DNA of 64,000 bases from Tritrichomonas musculus (lineage: Eukaryota > Parabasalia > Tritrichomonadida > Tritrichomonadidae). Position 1 is the stretch's first letter, and every line of letters begins with the position of its first letter. Below the pieces are notes generated by a model. It was not told the origin of the DNA and did not search any database. It was given only the letters and a program-made list of their open reading frames with translations. This document shows, piece by piece, positions 10,823 to 22,000 of this stretch. The stretch lies in assembly GCA_039105265.1 (NCBI GenBank), contig JAPFFF010000003.1, positions 7,626,001-7,690,000 on the forward strand. Direction: 5' to 3'. The position numbers were made by a program, and so were the translations under genes.

Positions 10823-11451
10823 TCCCAATTAGCATAAGGTTTAATAAAATTTTAATTTTTTTTACTATTATGCTACTTTATGCAGATTTTTTTAAAAGAT
10901 ATGTTGAATATCAAGTGAAAAAAATTGACAATAAATAATCTAAAAAATTTTCTCGGGAGAAATGGAACATTTATTGTGATTTAATTTATTTGTACTTGAT
11001 CAGTACAAATCAAATTTACTCTGAAATAAAAAAAGGGGAAATGGGCTCTCAAATTTAATCTAAATAAAAATATGTTATATCCTGAATAATAAATAATTAT
11101 ATCTAAATATTTTCATATATTTATATTATTAATTATATTAATAACACATAAACCAAATAAATATTTAAAATTAGTTGCTATTTCAATATTTTTCTAAGAA
11201 ATATAAATCTTTAGAAGATGACTTCAAAAAATACATTATAAAAAACAAAGAATTTTTACATTCATTTTGAAAGAAAGTAATTGTTTTTTTGTTTATTTCA
11301 TATTTATTATTAATATTTATAATAAATATATAAATAAAACTTTCCAAAACTGGGTATATATTGAGATAAAACAAATAAACTTTAGATTTGACTATTAAAG
11401 AAAAAGTTTAACTTTTTCTAATTTTTTTTATAAATATAAAAAAATTTTTCA
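10823..11451. other. intergenic, no gene seen
   Basis: AT-rich spacer with stops in all frames. An inverted TTTGTACTTGATCAGTACAAA lies near 10988-11008. Nothing else recognisable. Confidence 0.6.
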
Positions 11452-14400
11452 ATGCTTAATATAAAGACCTTTTATTATCAAATTCCTGAAATTCATGTTT
11501 CAAATCCAATTTTTGTTGATACAAGAAGAATAAGGAACATTAATGAGCTTATTCAAAAAATAGAATCGAATTTTAATATTGCAAATGGAAGATTACAAAT
11601 CAATAATTTAGCTGTAGAAACAGAACTAGAAAATATTCCCGAATATTCAACCTTTAAATTGACATTTGACAAAAGTTTTGCAGAATTTACTTTTAATTGT
11701 TTAGAAAAGAGCATTCAAATTCGGAAATGCAACCAAAAGAATTATTATCAAATAATTAATGAATTCCACAAAAAAGGCCTCTATTTTTCAGCAGAATGCA
11801 TTGAAAAACACATTTCTTTTTACGCACGCAACAAAGAATTGCCGAAAATCGAGTTTCCAGTTTTAGCAGTACCGTATTACGTATCAGATATCGATGTTAA
11901 AATCAAGTGCCAGACGGTTACTCTCAAATACGGTTATAAACAGTTCATTTTCTGTGAAAACGAATCTGCATCTTCAGCTTACGATATCATAGAAGACGTT
12001 TATAAAGGATACAAATCAATTGTGATAGAAAAAAGTGACAAAATAAGACTCAAACCTTCTGAAAAACTAGAAAAATATAAATTTTATACAGTTAAAGTTG
12101 ATTTTAAAGTGACTTTTAAGCCGATTTCTCATGAAAATGATAACACATTCAATTTAAGTCTCGACTTTTTGATTAAAATTTCAGAGTCAAGACAAAAACT
12201 TGCAAATAAAATAAAAACGGTTAGACCAGAGAATATAAAATTGTTCAATCACGAACAAAAGATGATTTATGATTTAGATAAAACGTTGAAGAGCATTCAA
12301 AACTTTAATGAACCGTTTTATTATGAAATTGAAGAAAAGAAAAAAGTGACAGGAACGATGTTTTATTCAAGAAGTCCTATTGCTAATCATAAGCCACTAT
12401 TAAGTGATTACTCTTTCTATCAACCAAGAAGAGATAAAGCATTCACGCCACAAAGAAATGCACATTCAAGAAATGCAAACAATTTTCACTCAAATTTTGA
12501 AAGAGACTCAGATTTAAATTTAAATGAAACATCTCAAAAAGTTCCAAGCACAAGACATACATCACACTTCAAATATGATGGATCATCTGTCCAAAAAAGA
12601 AGAAATGATGATTTTGAGAGTAAATACCAACACAATTACAATACAAATTATAATGATGAACCTAGAAAATCAAAATTTCAATCAAATTATTATCAAAAGA
12701 CAATCCAAGATCAGCCGACTAATGAATCAAGTGATGATTCCGATGATGATGATGATATTATAACTAATCAACAATTTTATAATCATAAATCTAGCATTCC
12801 ACGTAAATTTCCAAATGAATTAAGTGATGATTCCGATGATGATGATATTATAACTAATCAACAATTTTATAATCATAAATCTAGCATTCCACGTAAATTT
12901 CCAAATGAATTAAGTGATGATTCCGATGATAATGATGATATTATAATTAATCAACAATTTTATAATCATAAATCTAGCATTTCAAGTAAATTTCCAAATG
13001 AATTAAGTGATGATTCCGATGATGACGATGATATTAAAAATAGGCAACATTTTAAAAATCACAAGCCAAATACTTTAGCTAATAAATATGATGATATCGA
13101 TAGTAATTCTAAATATTCATTTAACAATCAGCATGGTTCGAGCGCTTTTAATAAAAGACATAATGAACCAATTGCAACTAGGAAAAAAGGGAAAAAATTG
13201 CATGAAGATAGTTACAATTTGAATGGTGATTCTCCAATCAAATCAAGTAACATTGATATTCCAGCCAGATTACACTCAAATGACCATGAGAACAATAATG
13301 AAAACCGAAACAAATCTGCCAAAATAAAGAAACAAAGTAATTCAATTATTCCAATAAGTAAAGAAGAAGATACAAATAGTGATTCGTTTTATTCACTTCA
13401 TTTTAGCAAAGAAAACAAAAAATCGAATACAAACCATTCAAAGAAGAATTCATATGATTTGTTCAATGAAAATGGAGGATATGAAGAGATAAATAACAAT
13501 TATTCAGACTCATTAAATTCAAGCAAAAACCACAAAAAAACTTTATATCCAAATCATGATTCATCAAATTTGTTCAATGTAAATGAAGAAGAAGAAGAGA
13601 TAAATGATAGTTTTGCTGATTCACGCCATTCAAGCACAAATGACAAGGAAGAGTTTAATACAAGTCAACCAAATAACAAATTACTCAGCATATTTATTGA
13701 AGAAGAAGAAGAAGTAAATGATAATTATTCCAATTCAGCACATTCAAGCCAAGAAAACAAAAAATTGAATACAATCCATTCAAATAATAATTCATCACAT
13801 TTATTCATTGATATTGAAGAGGAAGAAGAAGAGGCAAACGACAATCATTTTGATTCACGACTTTCAAGCGTAGATAACAATGATGAATTGAATACTAATC
13901 ATTCAAAACACAATTCATCTCATTTATTCAATGATAATGGAGAAAAAGAAGATATAAAAGGGGATTATTTTGATACAGTGCATTCGAGCCAAGAAAACAA
14001 AGAATTGAATACAATCAATTCAAATAATAATTCATCAAATTTATTATTTGATAATGAAGAGGAGGAAGAAGAGGCAAATGACAATCATTTTAATTCACAA
14101 CTTTCAAGCATAGACAACAAGGAAGGATTGAATTCAAATCAACCAAATCACAATTCATCTAATTTATTCATTGGTAATGAAGAAGAGGAAGTAAATGATA
14201 ATTATTCTTATTCAGCGCATTCGATCAAAGAAAACAAAGAATTGGATGCAAATCACAATGCATCCGATTTATTCATTGGTAATGAAGAAGAAGAAGAGGC
14301 AAATGATAATTATTCTAATTCTGCGCATTCGATCAAAGAAAACAAAGAATTGAATGCAAATCACAATGCATCTAATATATTCATTGATAACGATGATGAT

Positions 14401-15540
14401 GATGATGAAGAAAAGATAAATGACAATCATTTTAATTCAGGACTTTCAAGCATAGATGACAATGAAGGATTGAATTCAAATCAGCCAAATCACAATTCAT
14501 CTAATTTATTTATTGAAAATGAAGAAGAAGAGGTAAATGATAGTTATTCTAATTCAGCGCATTCGATCAAAGAAAACAAAAAATTGAATGTAAATCACAA
14601 TGCATCTAATATATTCATTGATAACGATGATAATGATGAAGAAGAGGTAAATGATAATTATCATGATTCACCAAATTCAAATAAAGACGACAAGGAAGAT
14701 ATATCCACAAATCACTTAAATCATAATTCATCTAATTTATTCAGCGAAAATGAAGAAGAAGAGATAAATGACAATTATTCTGGTTCACAGCTTTTAAGTG
14801 TAGATGACAAGGAAGGATCGAATACAAATGAAAATGAAGAAGAAGAAGATATAAAAGGGGATTATTTTGATTCACGACTTTCAAACGCAGAAGACAAGGA
14901 AGAATTTAATACAAATCAGCCAAATCAGAAATCATCTAATATATTCAGTGAAAATAAAGAAGAAGAAGAAGATATAAAAGTGGATTATTTTGACTCAGAA
15001 AACAAAGATTTAAATACAAATCAGCCAGATACAAATTCATCTAATTTATTCAATGAAAATGAAGAAGAAGAAGCAAATGACAATTACAATGATTCAAGAA
15101 ATTTATACAAAGAAGGCAAGAAAAATTTATATACGAATCATTCAAATCAAAAATCATCTGATTTATTCAATGAAGAAGAAGAAGAAGACATAAATAACAA
15201 TTATTCTGGTTCACAACTTTTAAGTGTAGATGACAAGGAAGGATCGAATACAAATGAAAATGAAGAAGAAGAAGATATAAAAGGGGATTATTTTGATTCA
15301 CGACTTTCAAACGCCGATGACAAGGAAGAATTTAATACAAATCAGCCAAATCAGAAATCATCTGATTTATTCAATGAAAATGATGAAGAAGAAGAGATAA
15401 ATAGCAATCTCTTTATTTCTCGGCTTTCAAACGAAGATGATGAGGACGAATTGAATACAAATCAGCCAAATCAAAAATCATCTGATTTATTCGATGAAAA
15501 TGAAGAGGAAGAAATGAATAGCAATTTTTCAGGTTCTTAA
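11452..15540 (+). CDS. large acidic repeat protein, function unknown
   Basis: 1,362 residues, family not recognised. Residues 1-300 look folded, with two segments of beta-grasp or ubiquitin-like character (about 20-75 and 165-225); this is an impression, not a match. Residues about 300-420 are basic and N/S-rich. About 425-545 holds near-identical 30-residue repeats containing LSDDSDDDDDIITNQQF and NHKSSIPRKFPNE. The remaining 700 residues are 30-40-residue degenerate repeats, each with an NEEEEE tract, a DNYS(N/D)S block and an NSSNLF block. Strong negative charge and low complexity suggest a disordered scaffold or ion-binding tail. The TAA stop sits where other repeats have CAG (SGSQ), so the ORF probably ended further on; a detached repeat lies at 16179. 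Confidence 0.75.
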   Translation: MLNIKTFYYQIPEIHVSNPIFVDTRRIRNINELIQKIESNFNIANGRLQINNLAVETELENIPEYSTFKLTFDKSFAEFTFNCLEKSIQIRKCNQKNYYQIINEFHKKGLYFSAECIEKHISFYARNKELPKIEFPVLAVPYYVSDIDVKIKCQTVTLKYGYKQFIFCENESASSAYDIIEDVYKGYKSIVIEKSDKIRLKPSEKLEKYKFYTVKVDFKVTFKPISHENDNTFNLSLDFLIKISESRQKLANKIKTVRPENIKLFNHEQKMIYDLDKTLKSIQNFNEPFYYEIEEKKKVTGTMFYSRSPIANHKPLLSDYSFYQPRRDKAFTPQRNAHSRNANNFHSNFERDSDLNLNETSQKVPSTRHTSHFKYDGSSVQKRRNDDFESKYQHNYNTNYNDEPRKSKFQSNYYQKTIQDQPTNESSDDSDDDDDIITNQQFYNHKSSIPRKFPNELSDDSDDDDIITNQQFYNHKSSIPRKFPNELSDDSDDNDDIIINQQFYNHKSSISSKFPNELSDDSDDDDDIKNRQHFKNHKPNTLANKYDDIDSNSKYSFNNQHGSSAFNKRHNEPIATRKKGKKLHEDSYNLNGDSPIKSSNIDIPARLHSNDHENNNENRNKSAKIKKQSNSIIPISKEEDTNSDSFYSLHFSKENKKSNTNHSKKNSYDLFNENGGYEEINNNYSDSLNSSKNHKKTLYPNHDSSNLFNVNEEEEEINDSFADSRHSSTNDKEEFNTSQPNNKLLSIFIEEEEEVNDNYSNSAHSSQENKKLNTIHSNNNSSHLFIDIEEEEEEANDNHFDSRLSSVDNNDELNTNHSKHNSSHLFNDNGEKEDIKGDYFDTVHSSQENKELNTINSNNNSSNLLFDNEEEEEEANDNHFNSQLSSIDNKEGLNSNQPNHNSSNLFIGNEEEEVNDNYSYSAHSIKENKELDANHNASDLFIGNEEEEEANDNYSNSAHSIKENKELNANHNASNIFIDNDDDDDEEKINDNHFNSGLSSIDDNEGLNSNQPNHNSSNLFIENEEEEVNDSYSNSAHSIKENKKLNVNHNASNIFIDNDDNDEEEVNDNYHDSPNSNKDDKEDISTNHLNHNSSNLFSENEEEEINDNYSGSQLLSVDDKEGSNTNENEEEEDIKGDYFDSRLSNAEDKEEFNTNQPNQKSSNIFSENKEEEEDIKVDYFDSENKDLNTNQPDTNSSNLFNENEEEEANDNYNDSRNLYKEGKKNLYTNHSNQKSSDLFNEEEEEDINNNYSGSQLLSVDDKEGSNTNENEEEEDIKGDYFDSRLSNADDKEEFNTNQPNQKSSDLFNENDEEEEINSNLFISRLSNEDDEDELNTNQPNQKSSDLFDENEEEEMNSNFSGS

Positions 15541-16178
15541 CATTTAAGCAAAAAAATATATAAGATATAGTTATTTAGTAATTAATTGTTTGTCTATCAG
15601 CAATTAAATAAAAATATCTTTTTAAAGAATTTTTTTATTATTCAGATAATTGTAAGCATATTAATCATATTCAATGCAATGATTAGTATGAAATTATTTC
15701 AACTATCAGATTATAATCAATTATCTGCTATGTTCTATTTTTATTTAGATTTTCAGAAGTGAATCATAATGAAATTAAGGCAATCATAAATTTCTTTTAT
15801 ATATATAGTAGCGTCAGTTTGGTATCAGAACGTAGGTTTGGAAATCAGAACATTTCACTTTTTTTAAAATTAAAATATTATAAAATTGAATTAAAAATGA
15901 TCGTTTTGTACTCTTTTTTCTCGGAATATAAATGAAATAATAACGTGAAATTTAGAATATATCATTAATATATATTTATCTATTCAAATATGTACAAAAA
16001 ATAAAAAGTTGCTGAGATGCATCAGATATATTTGATATCTGAAAAGTTGATGTTTCAAGCCAATTATTATATTCTGCAATGAATAAATATTAAAATGGAT
16101 ATAATTAGAAATTCATGCAGTTATTTATTAAAAAATAGTTTATTTTTTTTTTTTAAGAATAAGGAATAAAATATTTTA
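15541..16178. other. spacer separating acidic gene from its detached repeat
   Basis: The first few codons after the stop still fit the repeat (HLS), then similarity is lost for about 620 bases and returns at 16179. This suggests an insertion, but I found no convincing terminal repeats. AT-rich, no ORF. Confidence 0.45.
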
Positions 16179-16270
16179 GATGAATATGATGAAAAGGAAG
16201 GATTGAATACAAATAAGCCAAATCAAAATTCATCTAATTTATTCAATGAAAATGATGATGAAGAAAAACT
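16179..16270 (+). pseudogene. detached C-terminal repeat of the acidic gene
   Basis: The reading DEYDEKEGLNTNKPNQNSSN then LFNENDDEE is one repeat of the protein encoded at 11452-15540, at nucleotide and protein level. No start codon context; it has been separated from the gene by about 640 bases. Confidence 0.75.
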
Positions 16271-16321
16271 TGAATTTCGAAATTTCAAGCAATATTTAAT
16301 ATTTCAAAAATGTATTTTCAA

Positions 16322-16345
16322 TTTTTTTTTTTTTTTTTTTTTTTT
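16322..16345 (+). repeat. poly(T) tract, 24 bases
   Basis: Uninterrupted T run 12 bases outside the left end of the inverted-repeat element at 16359. Confidence 0.9.
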
Positions 16346-16358
16346 ATTTTTCTAGATA

Positions 16359-17822
16359 TAGTTGGTGGACATAATTATGTTTTTGGGACATAATCATGTT
16401 TGCTCAACTTTTTGAATGGTACACAAAAATAAAACACATTTTTCTCAATACTTTTTAAAGATAATTTGATAATATTATATACTTTATTAATGTATTTTAT
16501 GTACATCATTATTTAATTAAATGAGCTAATATATTTGTGATTGATATGAAATTTTGCCATTAATGTAAAAAAAAGTCAAAATGCTTATTTTATTCTCAAT
16601 AATTGAAACTTGGGATTTAATAATAATATCATTAATTCATAATCAGTAATGATATAATTTTGTCAGATAATTGATATCTAAAAACTTTCATATAAGAAAA
16701 TTTTGATGCACAAAATAAAGATAAAAATCATATCACTTTTTTGTTTTTTTCCAATAAAAAATAAAAACTTTTAAATTTTTATTTAAATATTTGATATAAT
16801 GCATATAGTATAATGATATTGAAAGAATAAAATTGGCGGTTCTACTCAAGATCTATTACCTTAATGAAAAAGAGTAACTTCTGAAATAACTTAAAAAGAC
16901 TTTCAATTTTAGATATTGAGAAATTATTTTCATTATTTTAATAGTTCTTCTATACTTACCTAATATTTATTGATTAATTGCTATTTTTAATGCTATTATA
17001 ATAGAAAAAATAAAAAAGTGAAATTTGTATATTTCTTAGAAAAACCTGAAATCTTGATGGGCAACAATGATTTTTAGAGGATTAATAATATATTTCATTG
17101 TATGTGTTATCAAATAATGTAATTCTGAAATCATATCAATTATGTATGAGTGATTTATGAATGATTTTGAATGAAAAAAAGAAAAATGAAATTTTTCCAA
17201 GATTGATTCTTTTTCAACCATATTATTATATTTAATATATTATATGCATCATATAGATGATTAATACTGCATCTAATTTGAAATAAAATAAACTCATTTT
17301 TCAAAATTAGTAATTTTGTATGAATGATTTTTGTCATATTTTGAAAACACTTTTTCTTTTTATATAATTATTATTTCAATAAATTTTTTTCTAAAATATA
17401 ATATATACATTATATTCTAAAATAATAACTATGTTAGAGCAAATTAAAACAACCTTTTTTTTTATGGTAAAAGCATGAAATGTGATATGAAATGAGTTTT
17501 TTGAGTAGTGAAATGAAAATGAAACCATTTTTTCTAATTATCTATTTTATTTCAATAAATAATAATGATACATTTTAATTATAGATGAAAAGTAAATTAT
17601 AATTTTTTTCAAATAATAAAAAAATATTCAGAAATTAAAAATTCGATATCATATTTATGATCAAATTTAGTTTGATAAAAGTGAATGAAAATCGGGGAAT
17701 AGAATGTATCCAATATGATATTAATTGTTCTACAATTGTTTTTTTAAAAGTCCAATTTGAATATATAGAAATGATGTGAAAACATAATTTTGTCTCCAAA
17801 ACAGAATTATGTCCACCAACTA
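16359..17822. mobile_element. Tc1/mariner-like element relic
   Basis: Left end TAGTTGGTGGACATAATTAT and right end, reverse-complemented, TAGTTGGTGGACATAATTCT match over about 27 bases with few differences. Both lie beside TA (16357-16358 and 17823-17824). The GGTGGACA-then-GGGACA style of terminal repeat recalls Tc1/pogo elements. The 1.46-kb interior has only ORFs of 60-75 codons with no recognisable DDE/D motif, so the transposase is absent or decayed beyond recognition. Confidence 0.7.
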
Positions 17823-18003
17823 TAATACTTTTTAATATGCTATATTTATTTGTTCTAATCAAATTTTTGAACCAATCTGCAATATTAAGATTATTACATA
17901 AAATGAAATGCTGACAATAATTATCATTTTACCAAAATTTTTGGCAATTTAATAGTGTTTTCAATATGTTATTTACCTAATTTGAACCAGTTTTTGATAA
18001 GTA

Positions 18004-18161
18004 TTTTGTGACTTTTATCATTTTTTTCAAAGGTGATTTGTGACTTATATCATTATTTTCAAAGGTGATTTGTGACTTTTATCATTATTTTCAAAGGTGA
18101 TTTGTGACATCACATCATTATTTTCAAAGGTGATTGGTGACATCACATCATTATTTTCAAA
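18004..18161 (+). repeat. tandem repeat, 32-bp unit, about 5 copies
   Basis: Successive copies of GATTTGTGACTTTTATCATT followed by ATTTTCAAAGGT. The last two copies read GTGACATCACATCATT instead of GTGACTTTTATCATT. Non-coding. Confidence 0.85.
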
Positions 18162-19056
18162 TTGAAAGCTTTTTTAGAATATTTGTTGATAATGACTGTT
18201 TAAATCAAATCAAGGAATCATTTTTAACTAAAAACTATAACAATGCATTAATATTTTTTTTTTTATTTTATTTTAAAAACTTTGCTTTATAAATCGAACA
18301 AATAAATTTGAAAAAAATATTATTTTTATTTTTGAATATTTAGTTTAAAAACAATCAACATAACAAATGAACATCCTTTTATACTCTATTTTACAAATAA
18401 TGAGAAAAAGATATTTCATATATTTTACATATTTTAATCATAAAAAAATTGACTCAACATTTTTTGAAAATAAATCATTTTTTTAATTAATTAATTAAAA
18501 CAAACTTTCTATGCCAACAAACAAATTAATAGTATCAATAAAATAAATAAGAAACAAGGCACAAATCCTAAAATTTTTTTTTTTATATAAAAAAAAGTGA
18601 CAACAAATTTAATTTTAATACCGCCTTTTTTTTTTCTTTACAAATATTTGAAATAATTGAAATGTTATTGTAATAATTTCAATTACTTTTTCAAATTTTT
18701 GAATTGGTTTTGAAGAGATAATTGACCAAAAAATATTATTTGGTTTTGTTATTAACATTATTTTATATTCCTAAAATGAAATGTAAATTATATATTTGAA
18801 GAATTGGCCATTTATTAAATATAAATTTTTTCTTTAAAAAATATCCTTTTGAATAACAATTAATTTCTTATAATACATTATTTTTATATCAAAAACAAAA
18901 TCTCATCTATAAAAGCAATTAATCATTTTAATTTAATAAGCTTAATTTAAAGATATATATATTTGAAATTGAGTGAATTGATTTCGACCAATATATGCAA
19001 ATTTCGGTTAGAATTTCAATTAAAACCGAAAACATTATTACTCAAAAAATTTAAAT
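18162..19056. other. AT-rich intergenic region upstream of ankyrin kinase
   Basis: About 0.9 kb, almost purely A and T with several short homopolymer runs. No gene or clear element seen. Confidence 0.6.
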
Positions 19057-22000
19057 ATGCTTCAAGTTGATATAGAGAACGCCTTTTTCGATCTTGATGA
19101 ATTCGAATTAACAGATAAAATTCTCGGCTCAGGATCTTTTGGCAAAGTTCAAATTGCCAAAAAAAAGTCTGATAACACATTATATGCAGCCAAAATAATT
19201 TCATTACATAAAAAGATTGATACTAAATTCCAATTATCATTTATGCGAGAATCGATGTTGATGAAGTCAATGAGCCATCCTGCAATTGTTGGCTTTCATG
19301 GTATGAGCTTTAATTCATTCGAAAATCGAGATCTCCTTGAACCGACAATTTTAATGGAATTTCTCCAAAATGATTCCCTCGATAAAGTTCTTGAAAAAGA
19401 AAGGAGAGGAATTGCTCCTCATGAATGGACAACAGCTAAAAAATATATCAATTTACTTGGTATTGCTCATGCAATGATGTACCTTCACTTAAAGAAAATC
19501 ATACACAGAGATTTAAAACCAGGAAACGTCTTAATGGACTCTGATTTTTACCCACGAGTTTCAGATTTTGGATTATCTCGTTGCTTTAGGGAAGAAGACT
19601 CAATTGAACTTTCAAAAACAGCTTTTGTTGGAACTCCAAAATACATGGCTCCTGAACTACTTCAATATAAAAACGATTATTCTGCAAGTGTTGATGTATA
19701 TGCTTTTGGAATAATGGCATATGAAATTGTTACAGGACTTGAACCATTCGTCAAAAAAGGTCAACAATTAACGCTTCAATTGCTGCTAAAAAAGATTGTT
19801 TATGATGGAGAATTACCAGAATATCCAGATGATGTTACCGTACAAATGCGATGCCTCATCAACAGTTGCATCAATCGAAATCCTTTCGATCGTCCTCCAT
19901 TTGATTTTATATTTGCTCAATTATCATCTCCAGAATTAAATTTTTTGGATGTTCAAGAATCAGAAAAAGAAGAAATTCGAGAATATATTGAGTTACTTCA
20001 ACAAAAGCCCAACGAAAGTGGTGCAAAAGCTTCAAGTGGACCTCAAAAAATTGTTGAAATTTCAAGTTCAATAAATCCTTCAAATTCACAAACGCCTTTA
20101 TCTTCAGCAAGCCAAGGATCAAACTCCCCATTTTCATCAGTTTCATTATCGATGACCGGATCAAAATATGGATTAGTTTTCAATCAAGAATGCGAGATTA
20201 TCAACAAAAGATTGATCCAAGAAAGAAAATCATATTCAAAAATTGTTAAACGATTAATGCCAAAGATGGAAGATATAAATGAAAAAGATGAAAATGGAAA
20301 TACAATTCTTCATTTGGCATGTTCAACTGGGAATATCGCACTTGTTAAAAAGATATGCATAAATGAAGATGTTTTAATTGATTTGAAAAATAAAGATGAT
20401 CAATCTATTTTATTTCCAGCATGTAATTCGGAAAACATTGATCTTGTTAAATACCTTATTTCATTACCAAAACTCGATATTAACACAAAAGATAAATCAA
20501 AAATGACCCTTTTACATCATGCATGCAAAACTGGAAATTTAGAGCTCGTTAAGTTTCTAGTTTCTCTTGATAAAATCGATATAAAAGCTAAAGACAAAAA
20601 GGAGAACAATGTATTACATTATGCAGCTCAATCAGGAAATCTCCAACTTGTTGAATATCTCATTAAATTAAACAAGATTGACGTGGCAGATAAAAACAAT
20701 AAAAAAACCTCTGTTTTTCATTTTGGTTGTCAATCAGGTAATGTTGAACTTGCTAAGTATTTACTTTCATTGAAAAGGTTCAATACTAAAGCTAAAAATA
20801 GTGACAAAAAGACATGTTTACACTTTGCATGTGCAAAGGATTCACTTCCACTTGTTGATTATCTAGTTCACCTTAAAGATATGGATGTAACGGCAAAAGA
20901 TTCAAATGATCAAACAATTTTACAGTATGCCTGCAAATTTGAAACTGCAAAGATAGCCAAATATCTCATTGGACTCGGAAAATTCAATCTTTTGGCTAAA
21001 GATAATTCTAAGAACACTTTATTACATATTGCTGCAGAAAACGGAAACTTTGAAATTGTAAAATATTTGATAGATCTTCGTCAAATCGATGTTACAGTAA
21101 AAAACAAATATAAAGAAACAATTCTACATAAAGCATGCCATTCTGGAAATATTGAACTTGTTAAATATCTCATTGGACTAAATCAATTTGATATAAAAGC
21201 CGAAAATTCGAAAAATGAAACACTACTACATTTAGCAGCAAAATCGAAAAATTTTGAACTGATAAAATATCTTATTGGATTAAATAAAATAGATGTTAAG
21301 GCTCCTGGTCCCAAAAAGAATACAATATTACATATAGCATGCTCAAATGATAATTTAGATTTAGTAAAATATCTTGTTAAACTTGATCAATTTGATCTTA
21401 CAGCAACAAATAATTCTGAAGAAAATGTTCTCCATATTGCATGCAAAAATGGTCGCCTTGATATCGTTAAATATCTTGTTGAACTTGATAAAATTGATAT
21501 TAAAGACATGGACGATTCCCAGGAAACAATCTTACATCTTGCATGCCAATCAGGAAATGAATTACTTGTTAAATATATTATTTCTCTTAATACAATTGAT
21601 ATTTTAGCAGTTAATGATTATGATAAAACTATTTTACATTTTGCTGCTGATTCAAAAAATTTACATCTCATGAGTTATCTAATTAAACTCAATAAAATTG
21701 ACATTAATGCAAAAGATAAAAGTGATGAAACTATTTTAAATATAGCTGTTAAAAACAATAATATTGAATTAGTTAAGTTACTTTCTAAACAAAAAAACAT
21801 CGATTTTACAGTAAAAGATGACGATGACACAAATTTATTAATGCTTGCTTGTAAAACAGGTAATTTAGAACTGGTGAAATTCATAATGGAACAAACAGAA
21901 TTTGACTTAAAAGCTAAAAATAATTCTCAAGAAACAGTTATACATTTTGCATGCGAATCTGGAAAAATTGATCTTGTAGATTTTCTAATAACAAAGAAAA

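Noticed and set aside
12524..12763. 79-codon ORF rich in Met and Ile inside the acidic gene
   Set aside because: Out-of-frame reading of GAT-rich repeats of the real gene.
17036..17862. Three small minus-strand ORFs inside the Tc1-like element
   Set aside because: Each is 60-75 codons, low complexity, and one runs through the terminal repeat; no transposase motif visible.
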